A program made the translations under genes and the position numbers. From Rhodococcus sp. 06-235-1A (GTDB lineage: Bacteria; Actinomycetota; Actinomycetes; Mycobacteriales; Mycobacteriaceae), in the NCBI RefSeq assembly GCF_002258785.1, contig NZ_NOYI01000012.1:372001-436000 (forward strand): a DNA stretch of 64,000 nucleotides, written 5' to 3'. A model generated the notes under the pieces. The model saw only the letters and a program-made list of their open reading frames with translations. It did no database searches and was not told the origin of the DNA. Below, one piece after another: positions 1 through 6,748 of the stretch (positions within the stretch are counted from its first letter, which is position 1; each line of letters starts with the position of its first letter).

Positions 1-67
1 TCAGGGAGTCCGCTGCTGGCATGTCCGATAGGGGAGCTTGCCGCAGTGTCGGTGCGCGTCTTATCAT
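1..67 (-). CDS. 5' end of an unidentified gene of the integrated element (truncated by window edge)
   Basis: An ATG on the minus strand at 67-65 is preceded by GAGGA seven bases upstream, and the frame stays open to the window edge (22 codons beginning MIRRAPTLRQ). The gene would run leftwards into the integrated element, where replication or transfer genes usually follow the excisionase in actinobacterial integrative elements. The product cannot be identified from so few residues. The call rests only on the Shine-Dalgarno match and the open frame. Confidence 0.3.
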   Translation of the reverse strand, partial: MIRRAPTLRQAPLSDMPAADSL

Positions 68-247
68 GAAGTTGTCCTCTGGATTTGAGGGTGTTTTGAG
101 CGAGCTGAGGTTTCAGTTCGCCGGGTGGTTCGGTCGTTCCTTCTGGGGTCGCCCTGTGGGTGTCGGATTTGTTGGTGAAGTGGATTTACGCGTCCGGTGT
201 GCCAGCACCGGAACTACCGCGGAGCCACTTGAGTGGGTGAAGGGTCA

Positions 248-275
248 GCCGCTCGGCGTTTCGACGCTGAGCGGC
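248..275. terminator. stem-loop in the integrated element, possible terminator
   Basis: Arms 248-258 and 265-275 pair with one mismatch in 11 around a 6-base loop. It lies just downstream of the leftward reading frame ending at 285 and before the start at 67. No T-run follows on either strand, so the terminator role is inferred. Confidence 0.3.
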
Positions 276-284
276 ACCACCCGA

Positions 285-506
285 TCAAAGCTTCTCTCGG
301 ACAATTATTTTCATTCCGAACCGCCTCCTCGCCACGCCACAGCGGCTGTCTGATCTTGTCGCGTCGTCACCAGCACGACGTCCGACACGAGTTCCTTGAA
401 CAACGCGTCCCGGCAAGATCAAGACCGTATCCAGCACGGCAGTTACGACGTTGCCCATCGCGTCGGTCTGCACTTTTGGCCAATCGAGATCGGTGGATTG
501 GTACAT
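285..506 (-). CDS. hypothetical protein of the integrated element
   Basis: A leftward frame begins with MYQSTDLDWPK at 506, eleven bases after the excisionase-like gene ends at 517; an upstream start at 554 would overlap that gene. About 73 residues, with no recognised domain. The first half is protein-like (hydrophobic and acidic mix), while the C-terminal half is arginine-rich and could simply be a chance open frame. The spacer to the next start (67) contains a stem-loop at 248-275. It may be a small element gene co-transcribed with the excisionase. Confidence 0.3.
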   Translation of the reverse strand: MYQSTDLDWPKVQTDAMGNVVTAVLDTVLILPGRVVQGTRVGRRAGDDATRSDSRCGVARRRFGMKIIVREKL

Positions 507-516
507 GATTCTCAGT

Positions 517-735
517 TCACGCGACCCTCGTGGGCTTCTGGTCGGTTCTTGCAATCTTGTTGTTGTCCAGCCAGTCCCAGACGTCTTGGGGATCGTAGAG
601 CACTCGCGAACCTGTCTTGATAAAACGTGGGCCGGTTCCCTTGAACCGTTCCTGCGCTGCGGCCGCCTCCGTTATTCCGCGCCACGCCGCGTACTCCTTG
701 CAGCCCCACGGGCGAGGTCGATCGAACGAACTCAT
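517..735 (-). CDS. excisionase-like helix-turn-helix protein
   Basis: A 72-residue protein with the hallmarks of AlpA/MerR-type excisionase DNA-binding domains. An N-terminal segment reads WGCKEYAAWRGITEAA (recognition helix region), followed by a wing-like stretch GTGPRFIKTGSRVLYDPQDV and a short helical tail ending in a tryptophan-rich turn. The ATG at 735 has a purine-rich AGAGGGG eight bases upstream, which decides the start. It is divergent from the repressor at 840, with a palindrome (749-778) between them. The likely role is recombination directionality, promoting excision by the integrase at 1486-2637, and possibly transcriptional control. Confidence 0.7.
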   Translation of the reverse strand: MSSFDRPRPWGCKEYAAWRGITEAAAAQERFKGTGPRFIKTGSRVLYDPQDVWDWLDNNKIARTDQKPTRVA

Positions 736-748
736 CGGAGCCCCTCTT

Positions 749-778
749 TTTCATTCCTGGCGTATTCCAGGAATGAAA
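749..778. promoter_or_regulatory. perfect 12-bp inverted repeat, candidate repressor operator
   Basis: Arms TTTCATTCCTGG (749-760) and CCAGGAATGAAA (767-778) are separated by CGTATT. The palindrome occupies the 104-bp space between the divergent excisionase-like gene (735) and the repressor (840), and a third partial copy of the arm (TTCCAGGTA) lies at 821-829. Its position fits an operator for the XRE-like repressor controlling the lysogenic/excision switch. No binding data; assignment by position and symmetry. Confidence 0.55.
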
Positions 779-839
779 GTAGTTCAGCACGTCTCTCCGG
801 GTCTTGTCAAGCCTCAGATTTTCCAGGTATGGTTCCGCA

Positions 840-1499
840 GTGGAAGCACAGAAGCTAGCTGTAGCGGTCGGCCGTAACGCACGACGGATTCGTAATAGCG
901 TGGGCGCGAAGGGCGACGCGGTCGCAAAAGCCGCGCAGCTCTACGGACTTCAGTGGACAGACTCCCGGGTCAGTGAACTCGAGAGCGGCCGAGTGTCACC
1001 GACAATCCCCACTCTGATCGTGCTTGCGCTAGCCCTGACGAAGGTGACCGGGTCGCACATAGGCATCGGCGACCTACTCGGGACGGAAGAGAAGGTGCTC
1101 ATTACCGAGACCTTGGCATTCTCTGGTCATGCACTCGCCTCCCTTGTCGAAGGCACAGAGTTTGACGCACTGAACCCAGCCGAAGTGTGGTTAGAGACAA
1201 GCAAACTCGACGAAGTCGGCCGCGCAATTGATTCTCAACGCCACTTACCGCCCGGAGTATCACTTGAGGACCTTGACGACGCATACAACCGTCGAACTGC
1301 GGCCGACGAGCGGGCGGCGAAGGACATGGACCTCGGAGACGTCCTTCTCGCGATCTGGTCGCTGAAGACCTGGGGCCGAACGTTCTCCGAAGAACGCGAT
1401 CAACGAGCTGGACCTGATGCGAACGCCCAGAAGCGCGGCCAGATAGCCCGAACGCTGAAAAACGAACTGAGAGAATCGATTACGAGTGGCGACGATTGA
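840..1499 (+). CDS. helix-turn-helix repressor of the integrated element
   Basis: A 219-residue protein. The N-terminal 60 residues form an XRE/Cro-like HTH: ARRIRNSVGAK, then WTDSRVSELESGRVSP, the typical recognition-helix and ExGR turn. The remainder is helical and acidic with no recognised domain. The GTG at 840 is taken as the start because it directly precedes the HTH; a TTG at 804 in the same frame would add 12 residues that look non-coding. It overlaps the integrase start by 14 bases, suggesting translational coupling. The likely role is an immunity or maintenance repressor acting on the palindrome at 749-778. Confidence 0.7.
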   Translation: MEAQKLAVAVGRNARRIRNSVGAKGDAVAKAAQLYGLQWTDSRVSELESGRVSPTIPTLIVLALALTKVTGSHIGIGDLLGTEEKVLITETLAFSGHALASLVEGTEFDALNPAEVWLETSKLDEVGRAIDSQRHLPPGVSLEDLDDAYNRRTAADERAAKDMDLGDVLLAIWSLKTWGRTFSEERDQRAGPDANAQKRGQIARTLKNELRESITSGDD

Positions 1500-2637
1500 G
1501 CCCTACTCCACCCAGGCCGGCAAGAGGTATCGCGTCCGCTATAGGACACCTGATCATCGCCAAACCACCAAACGTGGGTTTCGAACAAAGCGGGATGCTG
1601 AAGCGTTCGCAAACACAGTGGAGGTGCAGAAGCTCTCCGGGGACTACGTCGCTCCAACCCTGGGGCGAATACCGGTGGGCGACCTCGCGCCAGACTGGCT
1701 GCTGCGCAAACAGTCCGATGTCGCGCCGTCGAACTATCGAACGCTCGAGTCGGCTTGGCGGACCCACGTTAGTCCGATGTGGGGAACGGCCCGGATAGCG
1801 GAGATCGAACCTGCCAGCGTCGAGCGATGGATAGCCGACATGACGCGGAGAGGATGCAGCCCGACAACCGTCATCCGGGCCTACGGGGTGCTTGCCGGGA
1901 TCCTCGACGACGCCGTGAAGTCGCGCCGGCTGGCGAAGAATCCCTCTCGCGGTGTCGAGAACTTGCCGCGCAAGACTGCGAAGCGTCACGTGTATCTGTC
2001 GGCTGACGACGTTGCTCGCCTGGCTGATGAATCAGGTCAGCACTATCGCCTGGTGCTGACGAAGGCCTACACGGGTTTGCGATGGGGCGAGCTGATCGCA
2101 CTACGAGTGAAAGACATCGAGTTCCTCAGGCGACGGCTGAGCGTTCACGACAATGCGGTGCAGCTCGGCGTCGATCACGCCGAGGGCCTGACCAAGAGTC
2201 GACGCGGGCGTTCGGTCCCGGTCCCCCAATTCATCCTCGATGAGCTCGCGCAGCAATGCGAAGGCAAAGTTCTGACCGATCTGGTGTTCCCAGGGCCTGA
2301 CGGCCGGTACCTGCCACGTCCGAAGTCCGACGGCGGCTGGTTCGCCGGCGCAGTGAAGCGAGCCAAGGTACAGACCATCACTCCGCACGATCTGCGTCAC
2401 ACGACAGCAAGCCTCGCTGTAAGCGCTGGGGTGAACGTTCTTGCGCTCGCCAGGATGCTCGGTCACACGTCCGCGAAGGTCACTCTGGACACGTACGCAG
2501 ACCTCTTCGACACGGACTTAGATGCAGTCGCCGTGACCATGCATGACAGCTATTCACCAGCGAGTGTGGTCAAGATGTGGCCAGGGCAACCGGGTTCGGA
2601 CGAAAACCTCGCGCAAAAAAGCTCCCCACCTGCGTGA
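1486..2637 (+). CDS. int: tyrosine recombinase / integrase
   Basis: A 383-residue site-specific recombinase. Residues 1-45 form an arm-binding domain (KRYRVRYRTPDHRQTTKRGF), about 65-150 a core-binding SAM-like domain, and 170-345 the catalytic domain. The catalytic residues are visible: Arg199 in TGLRWGE, His301 and Arg304 in HDLRHT, His327 in LGHTS and Tyr337 in DTYADLF. Start is GTG at 1486, inside the repressor's last codons. The gene ends 17 bases before the encoded CCA end of tRNA-Ser on the opposite strand, the classic arrangement of an element integrated at a tRNA 3' end. Its last codons run into the tRNA terminator hairpin. Confidence 0.93.
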   Translation: MATIEPYSTQAGKRYRVRYRTPDHRQTTKRGFRTKRDAEAFANTVEVQKLSGDYVAPTLGRIPVGDLAPDWLLRKQSDVAPSNYRTLESAWRTHVSPMWGTARIAEIEPASVERWIADMTRRGCSPTTVIRAYGVLAGILDDAVKSRRLAKNPSRGVENLPRKTAKRHVYLSADDVARLADESGQHYRLVLTKAYTGLRWGELIALRVKDIEFLRRRLSVHDNAVQLGVDHAEGLTKSRRGRSVPVPQFILDELAQQCEGKVLTDLVFPGPDGRYLPRPKSDGGWFAGAVKRAKVQTITPHDLRHTTASLAVSAGVNVLALARMLGHTSAKVTLDTYADLFDTDLDAVAVTMHDSYSPASVVKMWPGQPGSDENLAQKSSPPA

Positions 2638-2650
2638 ACAGGTGGGGAGC
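2615..2650 (-). terminator. rho-independent terminator of tRNA-Ser
   Basis: Arms 2621-2632 and 2639-2650 pair perfectly over 12 bp around a 6-base loop; on the minus strand the stem is followed by six T residues (2620-2615). It ends transcription coming leftwards out of tRNA-Ser. The left arm and loop also encode the last codons and stop of the integrase (2637), so the hairpin lies on the element side of the tRNA 3' end. Confidence 0.8.
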
Positions 2651-2744
2651 TTGTGGCGGTGGCGGAGGGATTTGAACCCTCGGACGGGGATTACCCGTCA
2701 CACGCTTTCGAGGCGTGCTCCTTAGGCCGCTCGGACACGCCACC
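2640..2744. other. probable attachment-site junction of the integrated element
   Basis: The integrase ends at 2637 and the tRNA-Ser 3' end at 2654, so the chromosomal junction should fall within the 3' half of the tRNA or just beyond it. The duplicated core expected at the other end would be a copy of the tRNA 3' segment left of the window and cannot be seen. Exact limits of the core are therefore unknown. Confidence 0.5.
2654..2744 (-). tRNA. tRNA-Ser (anticodon CGA)
   Basis: On the minus strand the 7-bp acceptor stem GGTGGCG/CGCCACC, a D arm, a 5-bp anticodon stem CACGC/GCGTG with loop CTCGAAA (anticodon CGA), a long variable arm typical of tRNA-Ser, and a GGGTTCAAATCCC T arm are all visible. 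The discriminator is G and the CCA end is encoded (2656-2654). It decodes UCG. Its 3' end faces the integrase gene, so this tRNA is the likely attachment site of the element to the left. Confidence 0.95.
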
Positions 2745-2807
2745 GCAGAAGACTGTACCGGAATGCGGCCCTGAGGCTAAATCGCCTGCTCAGCGCGCGA
2801 ATCCATT

Positions 2808-2830
2808 GGTCATTCCGCAGGCTCCACTCC
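2808..2830 (+). repeat. dispersed 23-bp repeat, copy 1
   Basis: This 23-mer starts GGTCATTCCGCAGG and ends CTCCACTCC. Near-identical copies are at 12113-12135 (one difference), 57896-57918 and 36986-37008 (both inverted). Here it lies 5 bp beyond the stop codon of the CsbD-like gene at 2836. A REP-like intergenic repeat family is inferred from recurrence. Confidence 0.7.
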
Positions 2831-2835
2831 GGCGA

Positions 2836-3033
2836 CTAGTTGCCGGTGAGCTTGTCCTTGATGTTCGACGCTGCGTCCTTGACCTTCTCGACGCCGTCCT
2901 TGACTGCGGCCGAGGCCTGGTCGCCCTTGCCTTCTGCTTCGAGGTCCTTGTCTCCGGTGGCCGAACCTGCGGCTTCTTTGGCCTTGCCGCCGAGGTCTTC
3001 GGTCTTGTTCGAGATCTTGTCGCCGATTCCCAT
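2836..3033 (-). CDS. CsbD-like stress protein
   Basis: A 65-residue highly charged, lysine- and alanine-rich protein, MGIGDKISNKTEDLGGKAKE, continuing with repeated K-x2-D-A/K-E-A patterns typical of the CsbD/YjbJ family. Members are small cytoplasmic proteins induced by general stress, with no known activity. The ATG at 3033 is chosen over an upstream in-frame GTG because AAGGAG precedes it by six bases. Single-gene unit between tRNA-Ser and tadA on the same strand. Confidence 0.85.
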   Translation of the reverse strand: MGIGDKISNKTEDLGGKAKEAAGSATGDKDLEAEGKGDQASAAVKDGVEKVKDAASNIKDKLTGN

Positions 3034-3140
3034 AGTGTTCTCCTTCGCAGAGGTTGGAGCGCTTCTGTGCGCCCCTGCTGTCCACACTCCTGAAAACCGA
3101 CCGCCCCGGCCACCTCACCCCCCACCTCGAGACGGGATCG

Positions 3141-3596
3141 TTATCTCCGGTCGGCGAAGAACCTGGTCAGCACTTCGGCGCATTCGGCTTCCAACACTCC
3201 GCCGCGAACCTGTGGCCTGTGGGTGAGGCGACGGTCGCGCACCACGTCCCACAGCGAGCCGACGGCTCCGGTCTTGGGTTCCCATGCCCCGAACACCACA
3301 GCGTCCACACGGGCGAGCACCAGCGCTCCGGCGCACATCGTGCAGGGTTCCAGCGTCACGGCCAGGGTGCAGCCTTCGAGTCGCCAGCCGTCGCCGTGGA
3401 CAGCGGCTGCTCGACGCAACGCGATCACTTCCGCATGTCCGGTGGGGTCGCCCGACGCCTCCCGCGCATTGCAGGCCCGGGCGATCTCACGTCCGGAGGC
3501 GTCGAACACGACGGCTCCGACGGGTACATCGGCATCCGATGCCTCGGCCGCAGCCGACAGCGCTGCGCGGATCATGTCCGCGTCGGACACCACCAT
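3141..3596 (-). CDS. tadA: tRNA-specific adenosine deaminase TadA
   Basis: A 151-residue zinc-dependent deaminase that converts the wobble adenosine of tRNA-Arg(ACG) to inosine. The cytidine-deaminase fold motifs are present: HAE at 54-56 (zinc His and proton-shuttle Glu) and PCTMC at 84-88 (two zinc Cys). The C-terminal part, WDVVRDRRLTHRPQVRGGV, is typical of TadA. Its start lies 3 bp after the stop of the upstream gene (3600), which encodes the TadA-associated protein, so the two form an operon. Confidence 0.93.
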   Translation of the reverse strand: MVVSDADMIRAALSAAAEASDADVPVGAVVFDASGREIARACNAREASGDPTGHAEVIALRRAAAVHGDGWRLEGCTLAVTLEPCTMCAGALVLARVDAVVFGAWEPKTGAVGSLWDVVRDRRLTHRPQVRGGVLEAECAEVLTRFFADRR

Positions 3597-3599
3597 CGG

Positions 3600-4139
3600 T
3601 TACCGCCGCAGCTTGTTCACCGCTGCGGCGAACTCGTCCTCGAAGCCCAGGCGTTCGGCGATGGATTGCAGTTGCTCGTCCGGGTAGTCGTCGGTCTCGG
3701 CGACGATGATGCCGAGCACGGCTTCGGGGAGTCCGAGATCGGCCAGCAGCGCGAGGTCACCCTCTTCGTAGGGTTCGATGTCGTCCAGCTCATCGGGATC
3801 GACGTCGGGGATCTCGATGTTCAACGCATCGAGAACGTCCGCGGCGATTTCGTAGTCCACTGCGGCGACGGCGTCGGAGAGCAGCAGGCGGGTGCCGTTC
3901 GGTGCGGGACGCAGGATGACGAAGAATTCCTCGTCCACGTCGAGCAGTCCGAACACTGCTCCCGAGCTGCGAAGCTCGCGCAGTTCGGTCTCTGCCGCCG
4001 ACAGGCTGGTCAGCGCGTCTTCGGACAGCGGCGTCACGGTCCACTTGCCGTCCTCTCGGACAACAGCAACACCGAATCCTTCGAGTTCGTCGTACTCCTG
4101 TGCGGATGCGCGGTTGTTGTTCGCGCGCTGTGCGGCCAT
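3600..4139 (-). CDS. tRNA adenosine deaminase-associated protein
   Basis: A 179-residue acidic protein (MAAQRANNNRASAQEYDE at the N-terminus), with the pattern of the actinobacterial family always found next to tadA: GFGVAVVREDGKWTV, an acidic centre EIPDVDPDELDDIEPYEEGD, and a C-terminal LADLGLPEAVLGIIV segment. Biochemical role unknown; a partner of TadA by constant linkage. The ATG at 4139 is chosen because upstream codons in the frame run into the divergent tyrA promoter. Transcribed with tadA. Confidence 0.85.
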   Translation of the reverse strand: MAAQRANNNRASAQEYDELEGFGVAVVREDGKWTVTPLSEDALTSLSAAETELRELRSSGAVFGLLDVDEEFFVILRPAPNGTRLLLSDAVAAVDYEIAADVLDALNIEIPDVDPDELDDIEPYEEGDLALLADLGLPEAVLGIIVAETDDYPDEQLQSIAERLGFEDEFAAAVNKLRR

Positions 4140-4220
4140 GCGCGCAACGGTAGTCCGGTTGGGGCCTGTATTCGAAGTCCACCTCCCGTCGACAGCACCC
4201 ACCTGTGCCAATCTGATCGG

Positions 4221-5174
4221 GTGACTTCTACCTCGGTGTGCGTTCTCGGTCTCGGACTGATCGGTGGGTCGATCCTGCGCGCGGCACGCGATGCGGGTCG
4301 TCCGGTGTGGGGGTGGAACCGATCGGCCGATGCGATCGCCGGCGCTACAGCCGACGGGTACGACGTCGGCACCGACTTGACGGTGGCTTTGACCAGGGCA
4401 TCGTCCGAGAATGCGCTCATCGTGATCGCCGTTCCGATGCCTGCCGTCGACTCGGTTCTGGCCGCCATTGCGGAACATGCACCCGATGCCCCGATCACCG
4501 ATGTCGTCAGCGTGAAGGCCGAGGTTGCCGCTGCCGTGGCGGCTCGCGGACTGCAGGCCCGCTACGTCGGCGGGCATCCGATGGCGGGTACCAACAAGTC
4601 GGGCTGGTCGGCCACCGATCCCACGCTGTTCGCCGACGCGGTGTGGGTGGTGTCCACAGACCCGGGAGTCGACGCCGACGTGTGGGTCCGGGTTGCCGAG
4701 CTCGCCCTGGACTGCGGTTCGGTGGTGGTGCCGGCCGAGAGCGTCGAGCACGATCGCGCCGTCGCCAGGATCTCGCACTTACCGCATCTGCTGGCCGAGG
4801 CCTTGGCGGTCGTGGGGGCGGCAGGCGGTCCGCTGGCGTTGGGCCTGGCTGCGGGCTCGTTCCGCGACGGCACGAGGGTGGCGTCGTCGTCGCCGAATCT
4901 TGTTCGGGCGATGACCGAGGGCAACGCTGCCGCTCTGCGAACCGCACTCGACGAGGCACTGGGCGCACTCACAGCGGCCCGGGAAGAACTGGACGACGGT
5001 TCGACGAAAACGCTGGTCGACGCCGGAAACGCAGCGCGCCTGCAGTACGAGCAGCACAAGCGCTTCGAGATCACCGACGTCACCCCGGGCGAGCCGGGGT
5101 GGCGGGAGAAGATGCAGGACGCGGGTCGACGCGGTGGCGTCGTGCGTCAGATCCGTTCGGCCAGCCCCGGGTAA
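4221..5174 (+). CDS. tyrA: prephenate dehydrogenase
   Basis: A 317-residue NAD(P)-dependent enzyme converting prephenate to 4-hydroxyphenylpyruvate in tyrosine synthesis. The N-terminal Rossmann motif GLGLIGGS lies at about 10-17. The substrate-domain signatures are VGGHPMAGTNKSGW (catalytic His in HPMAG) and HDRAVARISHLPHLLA. The start is a GTG at 4221, directly before VCVLGLGLIGG. It is divergent from the tadA unit (82 bp) and its 3' end overlaps the convergent gene at 5147 by 28 bp. No ACT domain is evident. Its product feeds the tyrosine pool whose catabolic genes are encoded at 23-34 kb. Confidence 0.92.
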   Translation: MTSTSVCVLGLGLIGGSILRAARDAGRPVWGWNRSADAIAGATADGYDVGTDLTVALTRASSENALIVIAVPMPAVDSVLAAIAEHAPDAPITDVVSVKAEVAAAVAARGLQARYVGGHPMAGTNKSGWSATDPTLFADAVWVVSTDPGVDADVWVRVAELALDCGSVVVPAESVEHDRAVARISHLPHLLAEALAVVGAAGGPLALGLAAGSFRDGTRVASSSPNLVRAMTEGNAAALRTALDEALGALTAAREELDDGSTKTLVDAGNAARLQYEQHKRFEITDVTPGEPGWREKMQDAGRRGGVVRQIRSASPG

Positions 5175-5773
5175 TCGAGGACGAAACCGTCGGCATCGAC
5201 CGTGACGGACGACGTCGACACCGGTGAGATGACGTGGATGCCCTCGGAACCACTGCTGTAGGTCAGCGTGGCCTCTTGGATGCTGAGGTCGAGCACGTTG
5301 ACGTATACCGTCGGCACCTCGAGGTCCTGGACCTGGGTGTGCAGACCGAATCGACGAATCGGCAGGGTGTTGAAGAAGGGGCTGAGCACCATGTCGACGT
5401 CGAGTGCGCCGCTGTAGGTCGAGCGCTGGTGGCTGGTGCTGTTCTCCACCATCCAATAGCCCTCGTCGTCGCGGCTGACGGAGGCCTGCCGGTCACCGGA
5501 CGCGAGCGAGGTGCGGACCGAGAGCCGCTTGGTGACGCCGTACTCGTCGGTCACCAGGTCGTACGACGCGCTGAAGGCAGGGTGATCACTGCACGCGGCA
5601 CCGATGATGCGTCCGGCAGCCTTGATGCGGTTGCCCGAGAGCTGGACCCGTACGGACTCCATGCGGGGAACGTCGTGCGCTCGCCACGTCAGGATCGAGG
5701 GCCAGTTTTTCGCGTCTGTGGAGCCGGTCGCGGGTATGGAGACATGCTCTGCACCCGATGCTTGAGTGATCAC
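5147..5773 (-). CDS. putative glycolipid-binding family protein (DUF1089)
   Basis: A 208-residue protein matching the pattern of the Glycolipid_bind family: ILTWRAHDVPRMESVRV near the N-terminus, YDLVTDEYGVTKRLSV, DDEGYWMVENS, and LGLHTQ/VPTVYVNVLDLSI-type segments. The family's physiological role is not well established. No signal peptide. The start at 5773 is the only ATG before the conserved W-R-x-H-D-V-P-R-M-E block. It overlaps the end of tyrA (convergent). Confidence 0.7.
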   Translation of the reverse strand: MITQASGAEHVSIPATGSTDAKNWPSILTWRAHDVPRMESVRVQLSGNRIKAAGRIIGAACSDHPAFSASYDLVTDEYGVTKRLSVRTSLASGDRQASVSRDDEGYWMVENSTSHQRSTYSGALDVDMVLSPFFNTLPIRRFGLHTQVQDLEVPTVYVNVLDLSIQEATLTYSSGSEGIHVISPVSTSSVTVDADGFVLDYPGLAERI

Positions 5774-5966
5774 TCACCTACGGTATGCGACGGGGCCCCC
5801 AGAAGATCAAGCGGACGCGACTTTTCTCGACGTCCGCGCCCGGCGCGGACGCGTGTGTACCGTCCACGACCCGGTATCGACGTGCGTTTTTCACGGTCAA
5901 TCGTGTGCGACGCCCGACATGGCCGAACGAAGGTCGATTTCGCTCACAGTTACTAGGGTGGTGCCC

Positions 5967-6308
5967 GTGACGACAGGGGACGCAGGCGGCGGGCAGTTCG
6001 ATTTCGCGCATTCCGAACAGGCCGCGAAGAGCCGACGGGACAAGGCGAAAGCTCTGGCGCGGTACGTGTGGGATCGCGGCATCACCGGTGCCGAGCTTCT
6101 CGACCTCACCGACGCTGTCCGCCGGAAACTCGCCCGCGCTGCCGACCTGCACCCACCGAGCACGATGGAAACGTGGACCATCGTGGCCGAGCTGCTCGAC
6201 CGCAAATCTGCGTGGGCGGCCGAGCACCCGGGCCACGACGGGGCGACGCCCCGGCACACCGACGAGAAGATCATGTGGGTCAAGCCACCGATAACACCCT
6301 GGACCTGA
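5967..6308 (+). CDS. conserved hypothetical protein
   Basis: About 113 residues, beginning near VTTGDAGGGQFDFAHSEQAA. The sequence is charged and helical, with an RRDKAKALARYVWDRGITG segment and a tryptophan-rich C-terminus (EKIMWVKPPITPWT). No domain recognised. The GTG at 5967 is preferred (another GTG at 5961 and an ATG at 5919 are alternatives), because upstream codons look non-coding and span the 190-bp promoter space behind the gene at 5773. Amino-acid composition and codon third-position GC fit a real gene. Confidence 0.65.
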   Translation: MTTGDAGGGQFDFAHSEQAAKSRRDKAKALARYVWDRGITGAELLDLTDAVRRKLARAADLHPPSTMETWTIVAELLDRKSAWAAEHPGHDGATPRHTDEKIMWVKPPITPWT

Positions 6309-6330
6309 TCACCCGGTCACGACACCGATC

Positions 6331-6708
6331 TCATTGGCGATAGATCTCCACGTGGGCACCGGTGACGACACCGAGGGTCGATGTCGGCTGGCCCCAGCTC
6401 GAACCGCAGTTACCCGACGCCTGACCTGTCGGCACGAAGGATCGGCTCGACGAGGTGTAGGGGCCGACCGCAAGGAACGGAACGGTCGCCGTGACATGGA
6501 AACCCCAACATTCGGTGATCAGTACGTACTCCCTACCCGGAGGAGCACCGGTGTCGTGACACGCTGCAGACGCGCCGAAGGCATCGCGGGAGATGGAGCA
6601 ATCCTGAGTATCCGCATGGGAAACGCCTGCGCCGATGATTGCCGAAAAGGCCAGACCTGAGACGACGACGGTGGCAACTCGTGTTGCCGCTACAAATGTT
6701 CTTCTCAT
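6331..6708 (-). CDS. small secreted protein, function unknown
   Basis: About 125 residues with a Sec-type signal peptide: MRRTFVAATR, a hydrophobic stretch VVVSGLAFSAIIGAGV and an AxA-like cleavage at SHADTQ. The mature part has four cysteines (DCSIS, ACHDTG, ECWGF, NCGSSW), suggesting two disulfides. No family recognised. In-frame ATGs at 6717 and 6747 are alternatives; 6708 gives the most regular signal peptide. It sits convergent with the gene ending at 6308 and just downstream of the ABC exporter genes. Confidence 0.6.
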   Translation of the reverse strand: MRRTFVAATRVATVVVSGLAFSAIIGAGVSHADTQDCSISRDAFGASAACHDTGAPPGREYVLITECWGFHVTATVPFLAVGPYTSSSRSFVPTGQASGNCGSSWGQPTSTLGVVTGAHVEIYRQ

Positions 6709-6748
6709 ACAGGTCATTTCGCCGGAGACCGACGAGGCGTTACGCAAA

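Noticed and set aside
2621-2650. Hairpin as terminator of the integrase
   Set aside because: On the plus strand the stem lacks a T-run, whereas on the minus strand six T residues follow it; it therefore serves tRNA-Ser.
3054-4220. Long in-frame upstream extension of tyrA on the plus strand
   Set aside because: It runs antisense to tadA and its partner; the conserved tyrA product begins only at the GTG at 4221.
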